Assembly (NCBI RefSeq): GCF_030553055.1
Contig: NZ_CP130713.1
Coordinates: 496,001-560,000, forward strand
Direction of reading: 5' to 3'
DNA from: Streptomyces sp. XD-27
GTDB taxonomy: Bacteria > Actinomycetota > Actinomycetes > Streptomycetales > Streptomycetaceae
Length of the DNA stretch: 64,000 bases
In this document: piece by piece, positions 26,053 to 33,995 of the stretch
Numbering within the stretch: position 1 is the stretch's first letter
How the letters are laid out: each line of letters opens with the position of its first letter
Notes under the pieces: generated by a model
The model's database searches: none
Told to the model about the DNA's origin: nothing
What the model saw: only the letters and a program-made list of their open reading frames with translations
Made by a program: the position numbers and the translations under genes

Positions 26053-26195
26053 GATTTGATGCGCTGCTACGTTCCAATCGCCTGCCGCAGCCGTCTCCCC
26101 GGCAGCCCCAACCCCCCGCAGCCGTCAGCGTGTCCGGCGTGCCCGCCTGCCGCCGGACGCCCCACACGCCTGCCCACGAACGACTGCTCTCCCCC

Positions 26196-27203
26196 ATGAA
26201 AGGGATGGATCCGCACATGGAAACGGGCCCCGCACCCGTCCGCCAGCTGGATGCCGACACGATCTCCGAGCTCAACGAGGCCGCCCAGGCGCTCCTTGAC
26301 GCCTACGGCTCCGCCGAACACCCCGACCTGCTGAAGGCGGTGCCCGCTGCCGCCGCCGCGCTCAGCGACCGGGTGCGCCACCACTGCCGCCCGCACGAGA
26401 CCGATGACGGCGTCTACGTCATCCGCGGGCTCTCCGTCGACGACGCCGCGCTCGGCCCCACCCCCGGACACTGGTCCACCGCGGGCGACTCAGGCGCCGT
26501 ATGGGACGTCATCCTGCTGCTGCTCGCCACCGTGATGGGCCGCCCGATCGCCTGGGAGGGCCAGCAGGACGGCCGGTTCGTCCACAACATCGTCCCGTCG
26601 CCGGGGCATGAGCAGGAGCAGACGGGCGCGAGCAGCACCGTGCTCCTCAGCCCGCACACCGAGGACGCCTTCCACCCCGGCCGGGCCCATCTGCTGATGC
26701 TCGGCTGCATGCGCAACCCGGACAACATCGCGACGACCGCGTCCAGCATCCGGCGTACCGAACTCCAGTCCGAGGACGTCGCGCTGCTCAGCGAGCCCGT
26801 GCTGCCGATCCTGCCCGACGACTCGTACACGGAGGCGCAGGCCAGCGGCCTGGAGCCGCCGGCCGTGCCCACGCTGTGGGAGTCCGAGGACGGCCTCACG
26901 CTGCGCTTCGACCCCGCCTACACCCCGCTGGACCAGGCGTCGGACGCGCACCGGGCCGCCTACGCCCGGCTGTCGGCGGAGCTGGAGCGGGTCACCGCGC
27001 CGGTGAGCCTGACCCCGGGCGACATCCTGATCGTCGACAACGACGTGGTGGTGCACGGCCGGGTGCCGTTCCGCGCCCGCTACGACGGCTCCGACCGCTG
27101 GCTCAAGCGCGCCTCCATCCGCATCCCCGGCCGCGCCACGCGGCCCGCCGCCGAGCGCGACGAGCACGGCTACGGCCAGGCCGCCGTCGTCGCCCCCGCC
27201 TGA
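26196..27203 (+). CDS. Fe(II)/2-oxoglutarate amino-acid hydroxylase, clavaminate synthase-like (Arg beta-hydroxylase-like)
   Basis: A protein of up to 335 residues. The facial triad is visible as His154 and Glu156 in SPHTEDAF and a distal histidine near 287 in VVVHGRVPF, with a 2-oxoglutarate-binding Arg at about 301-305. The HxE form, rather than HxD, marks the clavaminate synthase/VioC/OrfP/AsnO group, which hydroxylates the beta carbon of Arg or Asn. The RNPDN block after the triad is closest to VioC/OrfP-type arginine hydroxylases. Starts at 26196, 26205 or 26217 are possible; none has a strong ribosome-binding site. First gene of the iron-box operon, so hydroxylation of an amino acid used in the metallophore is the likely role. 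Confidence 0.82.
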   Translation: MKGMDPHMETGPAPVRQLDADTISELNEAAQALLDAYGSAEHPDLLKAVPAAAAALSDRVRHHCRPHETDDGVYVIRGLSVDDAALGPTPGHWSTAGDSGAVWDVILLLLATVMGRPIAWEGQQDGRFVHNIVPSPGHEQEQTGASSTVLLSPHTEDAFHPGRAHLLMLGCMRNPDNIATTASSIRRTELQSEDVALLSEPVLPILPDDSYTEAQASGLEPPAVPTLWESEDGLTLRFDPAYTPLDQASDAHRAAYARLSAELERVTAPVSLTPGDILIVDNDVVVHGRVPFRARYDGSDRWLKRASIRIPGRATRPAAERDEHGYGQAAVVAPA

Positions 27204-27233
27204 TCCCGCCCCTGACCAGTGAAGGAGTCCGAC

Positions 27234-28223
27234 GTGACCGACGGCGACATACCGCTGCGCGTCCTCAGCACCAGCGACCTGGCGGGCCTGGAGATCGAAC
27301 TGTCCGATGTCGTCTCCGTGGTCGAGCAGGCCTACCGGGCCCTCGCCGACGGCGTCTCGGTCACCCCGCCCAAGCTCACCGTCAAGCCCGGCGACGGCCG
27401 TTCGGTGTCGTACGCCATGCTCGGCCGGGACGGCGCCCGCGAGGTCGTCGCCATCAAGACCTCGTACAAGCACGGGTTGACGCTGGACCGCGACCAGCAG
27501 CACTACTACACGGCGCTGACCCTCTACGACGACACCACCGGGCTGCCGATCGCGATGATGGACTGCGGGCGGATCGGGAGCCTGCGCACCCCCGCGGTCT
27601 CCGCGCTGATCGCCCGCGAGTGCGCCCCGCCCGGCGCCCGTACCGCGCTGGTCATCGGAACCGGCGTGCAAGGGCGGCTCGCGCTGCCGTTCCTGCTGAC
27701 CACGCTGCCCGACCTGGACCGGCTGCTGCTGTCCGGCACCCACCCCGAGGGCATCGCGGCGGTGCGCGAGCAGCTCGCCGCCCACTTCCCGGACCGCGAG
27801 CTGGAGCTGGTCACCGACCTGCGGGCCGCGGCCGCCGAGGCCGACGTGATCCTGGCCACCGCCGGCCCGCACACCCCGGCAGCGGTCGAGGGGGACTGGC
27901 TCAAGCCCGGCGCGCTGTCGGTCCTGATCGGCTACGGCATCCAGCCGTCGACCCTGCACCGGGCCGACCGGGTGATCGCCACCAGCGCCGCCCAGATGGC
28001 CGTGACCGGCACCGACATGGCCGACGCGGACGGGAAGTTCCCCGCGGTGGACGCCGAGTTCCCCGAGGTGATCGCGGGACGGGCACGGGGCCGCACCGGC
28101 GCCGCCGAGCGGATCTTCGCGTACAACAGCGGACTGGTCGTCACCGACATCGCGCTCGGCCACCGCTTCGCGGAGCTGGCGCTCGCGCAGGGGCTGGGCA
28201 CGGAGGTCTCGCTGTGGCGGTGA
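27234..28223 (+). CDS. SbnB-like ornithine cyclodeaminase-family dehydrogenase
   Basis: A 329-residue NAD-dependent enzyme of the ornithine cyclodeaminase/mu-crystallin family. Rossmann loop VIGTGVQGRLALPFLL lies near residue 140-155, and the substrate lysine region is EVVAIKTSY. In staphyloferrin B synthesis SbnB oxidatively splits N-(1-amino-1-carboxy-2-ethyl)-glutamate into 2,3-diaminopropionate and 2-oxoglutarate. In aminopolycarboxylate loci a homologue may run reductively to join an amine and a keto acid (inference). GTG at 27234 has GGAG upstream; the GTG at 27219 would contain that site. Its end overlaps the decarboxylase start by 10 bp. Confidence 0.82.
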   Translation: MTDGDIPLRVLSTSDLAGLEIELSDVVSVVEQAYRALADGVSVTPPKLTVKPGDGRSVSYAMLGRDGAREVVAIKTSYKHGLTLDRDQQHYYTALTLYDDTTGLPIAMMDCGRIGSLRTPAVSALIARECAPPGARTALVIGTGVQGRLALPFLLTTLPDLDRLLLSGTHPEGIAAVREQLAAHFPDRELELVTDLRAAAAEADVILATAGPHTPAAVEGDWLKPGALSVLIGYGIQPSTLHRADRVIATSAAQMAVTGTDMADADGKFPAVDAEFPEVIAGRARGRTGAAERIFAYNSGLVVTDIALGHRFAELALAQGLGTEVSLWR

Positions 28224-29574
28224 CGCACGCGCCGCTGACCCTCCCCGCCTACGAGGACCCGCGGCTGACCGCCGTCCTGGGCGGCGAGCTGCCGCACGAG
28301 CTCAGTCACGCGTTCGGCGGGCCGTTCCACTTCCTGCTGCCCGACCGGTTCGAGGCCAACGCCGCCGCGTTCGCGGCCGTGCTGGCGGAGCACCAGGTCC
28401 CGGGCCTGGTCCACTACGCGAAGAAGGCCAACAAGGCCGCCGCCTGGATCGAACGCTGCGCGGACGCCGGGCTCGGCGTGGACGTGGCCAGCACCGGCGA
28501 GCTGCGCGAGGCGCTGGGCCACGGCGTGCGCGGTGACCGCATCGTGGTCACCGGGCCCGCCAAGGCGGACGACCTGCTGCGCCTGGCCCACCTCCAGGAC
28601 TGCCTGATCGCCGTCGACGCGCCGGACGAGCTGGACCGGGTCATCGCGCCGGCGCGGCCCGACCGGCCCGCGCGGCTGCTGCTGCGCGTGCTGCCGCCCG
28701 CCCAGTCGCACAGCCGGTTCGGCTTCGACGAGGCGGAGCTGGCGGCGGCGCTGACCCGCTGCCAGGAGGCCGGGGACTCCGTACGGATGGAGGGCTTCAG
28801 CTTCCATCTGTCCGGCTACGCCACCCAACCGCGCGCCGACCTCGCCGGGAAGCTGGTCGGGCTGTGCCGCCGGGCGCGCGCGCTCGGACTGCCCGCGGAC
28901 CGGATCAGCATCGGCGGCGGCTTCGCCGTCACTTACGTGGCCGCCGAGGACTGGGAGCGGTTCACCCGCGAGCAGCGCCCCGAGCACTACCACGCGGGCA
29001 AGTCCTTCCCGGACTTCTACCCGTACCACTCCCCCGTCGCCGGGCCTGAGGCGCTGCGCGCCGTGCTGGCCGCCACCCCGCACGGCGAGCGGGCCACCCT
29101 GGCCGCGCTGCTGCGCGAGGCCGAGGTGGCGCTGCTGCTGGAGCCGGGCCGGGCGCTGCTGGACGGGGCCGGCTGCACGGTCTTCCGCGTCCAGGGCGTC
29201 AAGGCGCGGGAGTACGGCATCGTGACGGTCGACGGCACCAGCCTGAGCCTGAGCGAGCAGTGGTTCAACAGCGAGTTCCTGCCCGATCCGGTGCTGGTAC
29301 CGCGACCCGAGAAGCAGGCCATCGCGGACGGCGAGCCGTTCCCGGCCTGCGTGGGCGGCGCGACCTGCCTCGAATCAGACATGCTCACGTGGCGCAAAGT
29401 CGCCTTCCCCGCCCGGCCGTCCGTCGGTGACCTTCTCGTATACCCGAACACCGCGGGCTACCAGATGGACTCCAACGAGTCGCCGTTCCACGACCTGCCG
29501 CTGCCCCCAAGGTCGTACTCGAGCACGACGGCGAGCGCCCGCGCTGGCGCCTCGACCGGCACTTCTCCCGCTGA
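28214..29574 (+). CDS. PLP type III decarboxylase, SbnH/LysA-like (frameshifted near 3' end)
   Basis: An alanine-racemase-fold PLP decarboxylase of about 453 residues after correction. The Schiff-base lysine is Lys71 in VHYAKKANKAAA. VDVASTGELREAL and FHLSGYATQPRAD are family blocks. CVGGATCLESDML carries the cysteine that donates a proton across the dimer interface. GTG at 28214 overlaps the sbnB stop. Near 29501-29512 the frame slips: as written the product ends in a basic tail running into the next gene. One extra C in the CCCC run restores a normal C-terminus (KVVLEHDGERPRWRLDRHFSR) stopping at 29574. Likely decarboxylates a diaminopropionyl intermediate to an ethylenediamine unit. Confidence 0.78.
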
Positions 29575-29595
29575 ACCTTCCCCCCGGGACCCCTC

Positions 29596-30623
29596 ATGGA
29601 CAACGCACTCATACGCCCCGCGATCGTCAGCCGGGTCTCCGACCTGATCGGATACACCCCGCTGTTCGAGCTGTGCCGGACCGAGACCGGCAGCCGACTG
29701 CTGCTCAAACTGGAGATGTTCAACCCGACCGGCACCGCCAAGATCCGGATGGCCCGGCAGATGGTCCTCGACGCCGAGGAGCGCGGCACGCTGCGGCCCG
29801 GTGGGCACATCATCGAGTCGACCTCCGGCAACACCGGGCTCGGCCTCGCCGTCATCGCCGCCGAGCGCGGCTACCGCTTCACCGCCGTCGTCGACCACCA
29901 CGCCTGTGTCGACAAACTGCGCGCCATGAAGGCCATGGGCACCGAGCTGGTGTACGTCGTGGACGACGGTACGGAGGAACTGGCCACCGCCGCCCGCGAG
30001 GAGCTGGCGGAGCGGATGGCCGAGGAGGCCGACAACGCGATCTTCACCGAGCAGCACAACAACCCGGCCAACGCCGTCGGCTACTACCGCGTCGCCCACG
30101 AACTCGACCAGGCCCTCGACGGCCGGATCGACGTGCTCGTCGGCGCGGTCGGCACCGGCGGCGGGCTCTGCGGCACGGCCCGCGAACTGCGCAGGACCGT
30201 ACCCGGCGTACAGACCGTCGGCGTCGAGCCCAAGGGGTCCATCGCCTTCGGCGGCCCGGCGCACGACTACTACCAGTCCGGCACCGGCACCCCGAGGGCG
30301 CCGAGATCGGCGCACTGGTCGACTTCGACCTGATCGACGAGGGCGTGAAGGTCGGCGACGTCGAGGCGTTCGCGACCGCGCGGGTGGTGGCGGCCAGGAC
30401 GGGGCTGCTCATCGGCGGCTCGGCGGGCGGCGTGGTGTACGAGGCGCTGACCCGGCTGCCCACCCTGCCGCCGGGGACGACTATGGTCGCGCTGATCAAC
30501 GACGGCGGCGAGAAGTACCTCGACACCGTCTTCGACGACGACTGGATGGCCCAGCGCGATCTGATCGACCCCGCCGTCGAACGCGAGGCCGACGAGATGC
30601 TCACCAAACTCCGCGGGAACTGA
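29596..30623 (+). CDS. SbnA-like PLP synthase (N-(2-amino-2-carboxyethyl)-amino acid synthase); internal frameshift
   Basis: A cysteine-synthase-family (beta-replacement) enzyme of about 342 residues after correction. PLP lysine is Lys49 in NPTGTAKIRMA. The substrate loop is STSGNTGLGLA, and the phosphate-binding loop is GAVGTGGGLCG. Staphylococcal SbnA joins O-phosphoserine with glutamate; relatives in aminopolycarboxylate pathways may use another amino acid. The frame breaks at about 30290-30293. Adding one C to the CCCC run fuses GTGTP with EGAEIGALVDFDLIDEG, giving the expected C-terminal third (IGGSAGGVVYEAL). As written, the product is a truncated 245-residue protein. Starts 22 bp after the decarboxylase stop. 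Confidence 0.78.
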
Positions 30624-30628
30624 CACCG

Positions 30629-32019
30629 ATGACCCAGACACCCACGGCCGACCAGGCCGCGCCGCCGACCCTCCGCAGCGACAGCCGCGAACTCGCCACG
30701 CTCGCCGTGCCGCTGGCGCTCACCCAGCTCGCCCAGGTCGCCCTGACCACCACGGACACGGTGATGATGGGCTTCCTCGGCGTCGAGGAGCTGGCGGCCG
30801 GCGGCCTGGCCATGGTCATCTTCAACCAGCTGCGCACCATGGGCGTGGGGCTGGTCACCGCGGTCGGCAACCAGATAGCGGCCGCCTCGGCGCGCAAGGA
30901 CGCCTCCGAGCAGGAGGCGCGCGCCGAGGTCCGCGAACTGGTCCGGGCCGCGATGGCGCTGGCGACCCTGGCCGGTGCCGTCGGCGCGGTGCTGATGGTG
31001 CTCATCGGCGAGGCCGTGGGCTCCTGGGCCAGGACGCGGACGTCGTCGACACGATGCGTCCGATGCTCATCGCCCTGGCGCCGGGGCTCGTCCCGTGCCT
31101 GTGGTTCCAGGCGGTCCGCCAGTTCACGGTGGGGATGCGCCGCCCGCAGGCGCTGCTGCGGATCACCCTCGGCTCGGTGGCGGTGAACGCGGGCCTCAAC
31201 TGGGGCCTGATCCACGGCACCTGGTTCCTGCCGGAGCTGGGCCTGCCCGGCATCGGCATCGCCACCACCACCGTCTACACGCTGTCCTTCCTGGCGCTGT
31301 ACGCCTCGGCCCGGCGCGACCCGGAGCTGGCCCCGATGCTGACGTGCCGGGTCTGGAGCGCCCGCCCGGCGACCCTGCGCCGGCTGCTGGGGCTGGGCAC
31401 GCCGATCGCCGCCACCTACGGCTCCGAGGCGGGCTTCTTCTCCGTCGTCGCCCTGCTGGTGGGCAGCTTCGGCAGCGCGGCGCTCGCCGCCCACACCGCC
31501 GTCAACCAGCTCGTCTACATCGTCTTCCAGGTGTCGGTGGGCCTGTCGCACGCCGCGTCCCTGGGGGTGAGCCGGGAGTTGGCCCAGGGCAGTGCCGAGG
31601 CGGCCCGCCGGATCGCCCGCACCGCGCTGATCTGCGGCGCCGGCGTGATGGCCGCCGTCGCGCTGGTCTACGTGTCGGTGCCGGAACTCGTCCTGCGGCC
31701 GTTCCTGGACAAGGGGGCCGAGGGCGGCGACGCCCTCGACACCGCCACCGGGCTGCTGCTGGTCGCGGCCGTCATGCAGTTCGTGGACTGCGCGCAGAAC
31801 ATCGGCGTCGGCCTGCTGCGCGGCCTGGACGACACCAAGAGCGGCTTCCGGATGACCCTGATCGGCTACTGGCTGGTCGGGCTGCCCGCCGCCTGGCTGC
31901 TCGGCGTCGCCGCCGGTCTGGACACCCTCGGCACCTGGCTCGGCCTCTTCGCGGGCCTGGCCACCACGGCGGCACTGCTGCTGCACCGCTTCACGCGGGC
32001 GCTCGCCGCCCGGACCTGA
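30629..32019 (+). CDS. MATE family exporter (internal frameshift)
   Basis: A multidrug/metabolite exporter of about 463 residues after correction, with about twelve membrane segments in two halves. The N-terminal half opens LAVPLALTQLAQVALTTTDTVMMGFLG, as in NorM/DinF-type proteins. The frame breaks at about 31016-31020; one extra G in the GGG run continues with LLGQDADVVDTMRPML into the second reading frame. It starts 5 bp after sbnA, so it is probably translationally coupled. As last gene of the iron-box operon it most likely secretes the metallophore. Without correction both fragments would be non-functional. Confidence 0.78.
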
Positions 32020-32054
32020 CGGCCCCGATCATCGGGCAATCCAGTCGGCGGCGC

Positions 32055-33560
32055 TCAGCGGATGCCCTCCCACAGGCGCCGTTCCGCGGCCGCCGGGTCG
32101 TGGTGGACCGCGGGAGGGCCGTCGCCCAGGCGCATGACCGAGCGGCGGGTTCCGTACGCGGGCCACTCGGGGAGCAGGCCGCCCGCCGTGCCGGGGCGGC
32201 CGTCGCGGGCGAAGGCGGTCCACGCGGCGCGCATCTGGTCGGACAGGTCGCCCGGGGCGGTCTCGCCCGTCAGCCCGCAGCTGAGGTTGCCGAAGACGAA
32301 GCCGATCTCGGCGGCGTGGCAGGCGCCGAGCGTGCCGTCGAGCGCGGGGGTCCGCCAGGCGAACTCGTAGACGTGGGTGTCGGCGCCGTGCGCGGCGCGG
32401 CCCTCGGCGAGCCGGAGGGCGGGGACCCGGTAGGCGTGGTCGGTGAGGGCGGCGGACAGCAGGTCGCCGGGGGTGGCGCCGGGGCGGGCGGCGCGGTATG
32501 TGGCAAGTCCGGCCTCGTCCGCCAGGCCGTATTCGGCGGTCACCTGCCGCAGGACGTCGTCGGTGATCAGGTTCTGCAGGCCCAGCGGGACGAGGAAGAA
32601 GCGGAACTCGTCGGTGTTCGTGCCCACGAGGAGGTCGACGTCGGCCCCGGCGCCGGCGGCGATGGCGTCCACAGGCCGCGCGGGGAGAGTGGCGCCGTCC
32701 ACGACGGGGAGCAGGGTGAGGACGCCGCCGGCCGCCTCGCCCCACACCGCCCGGTCCCGATGCGCCGACAGCTCCTTGCCGAGCGCGGCGTTGGCGTCGA
32801 TCAGCCGCTGCGGCGCGGCGGCGGTGAGCGCCTCCGCCGTGGGCTCGACCCCGGCGAGGGCGGCCAGCCGTGCGGTGAGGCGCCGGGCGACGTCCTCGGT
32901 GTGGGTGTGGTGGCCCGCGCCGCTCTGCGCGATGGCGCGGTGGAACAGGCCGCGGGCGCGGGGCATGGCCATGAGGGTGACGACGCTTATGGCCCCGGAC
33001 GACTCGCCGAAGACGGTGACCCTGCCGGGGTCGCCTCCGAAGGCGGCGATGTTGTCCTGGACCCATTCGAGGGCGGCGATCACATCGAGGAGTCCGAGGT
33101 TGGCGGTGCCGTCGGGCAGCAGCAGGAACCCTTCCGGGCCGAGCCGGTGGTTGAGCGTCACGCACACGGTCCCGTCGGCGGCCAGCCGTCCCCCCTCGTA
33201 CAGGGGCAGCGAGCCGGCCCCGTAGCGGAACCCGCCGCCGTGGATCCACACCATGACCGGCAGCCCGCCGCCGGTCCGCCCGGGCGCCGGTGTCCAGATG
33301 TTGAGATTGAGGCAGTCGTCGCCGGGGCTTTCGAGGTTGGGGAAGAGATCCGACATCGGCGGCACGTAGCCCGGCTGCGGCGCGCTGTCGCCGTACTCGG
33401 TCGCGTCGCGCTCCCCCGTCCAGGGCTCCGGGGGCCGTGGCGGCCGCATCCGGCGGGCGCCGAACGGCGGTGCCGCGTACGGAATCCCCAGGAACGCGGC
33501 GATGCCGCCGCCGTGCCGGCCGCGCACTCTTCCGTACCTGGTCAGGGCGGTGACGTCCAT
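32055..33560 (-). CDS. Type B carboxylesterase
   Basis: A 501-residue alpha/beta hydrolase. Features in order: FLGIPYAAPPFGARRM near the N-terminus, EDCLNLNIW-like DDCLNLNIWTP, oxyanion loop WIHGGGF (about 105-111), nucleophile Ser187 in GESSG, the acid in GTNTDEFRFF, and the catalytic His in ACHAAEIGFVFG. No signal peptide, so it is cytoplasmic. These enzymes hydrolyse short carboxylic esters such as p-nitrobenzyl or drug esters. It is convergent with the MATE gene (35 bp apart) and unlikely to belong to the metallophore pathway. The open frame continuing to 36146 is a shadow of the phosphatase. Confidence 0.88.
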   Translation of the reverse strand: MDVTALTRYGRVRGRHGGGIAAFLGIPYAAPPFGARRMRPPRPPEPWTGERDATEYGDSAPQPGYVPPMSDLFPNLESPGDDCLNLNIWTPAPGRTGGGLPVMVWIHGGGFRYGAGSLPLYEGGRLAADGTVCVTLNHRLGPEGFLLLPDGTANLGLLDVIAALEWVQDNIAAFGGDPGRVTVFGESSGAISVVTLMAMPRARGLFHRAIAQSGAGHHTHTEDVARRLTARLAALAGVEPTAEALTAAAPQRLIDANAALGKELSAHRDRAVWGEAAGGVLTLLPVVDGATLPARPVDAIAAGAGADVDLLVGTNTDEFRFFLVPLGLQNLITDDVLRQVTAEYGLADEAGLATYRAARPGATPGDLLSAALTDHAYRVPALRLAEGRAAHGADTHVYEFAWRTPALDGTLGACHAAEIGFVFGNLSCGLTGETAPGDLSDQMRAAWTAFARDGRPGTAGGLLPEWPAYGTRRSVMRLGDGPPAVHHDPAAAERRLWEGIR

Positions 33561-33995
33561 GTCTGTGTGCCTCCCGGAGCATGATCCCTGCGCACGCCCC
33601 GGCCCTGACCGGGCGGCGGCGACAAGGGGGAGTTTTCCCGCATCAGCGGCATACCTCACCTGCCCGCCGGTGTCCGCCCGCCGCACGGGAGCCCACCCGT
33701 GCGGCGGCACGGACCGTACCCGCCGGTCACATCGGCCGCCCGCCGCCGCGGCAGCCGTACGGTCTCCGCGGCTACCCGGCCGTAACCCCTGCGGCCCTCG
33801 CCCGCCCCGAGCGGAGATCGTCCGCGCACGCAGCGGCAGGGACCGAGTACGTCCGGTAAGGTCATCGCACTTGATCTGGAAGTCGCTCACCCCCGGAGCG
33901 ATGATGGAGGCCAGCGGTAGGCACGCCGAGCGGGAACCGGACCGACTCCGCGACGAGCTCGTCGGTCCGCGACGGCTGGCGGAAGGAGTGCCTGG
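33561..33995. other. Intergenic region between divergent esterase and phosphatase genes
   Basis: A 435-bp gap. Apart from a GGAAGGAG ribosome-binding site at about 33981-33988 for the phosphatase, I see no convincing gene, operator or hairpin. The short open frames here lack Streptomyces codon-position bias or known domains. Promoters for both flanking genes must lie here. Confidence 0.5.

Noticed and set aside
28214..31053. Metallophore operon as a decayed, non-functional cluster
   Set aside because: Each lesion is a single-base loss in a C/G run with the rest of every gene intact, and the same kind of lesion occurs in the toxin, LysR-like and AAA+ genes, so sequence error is more likely than decay.
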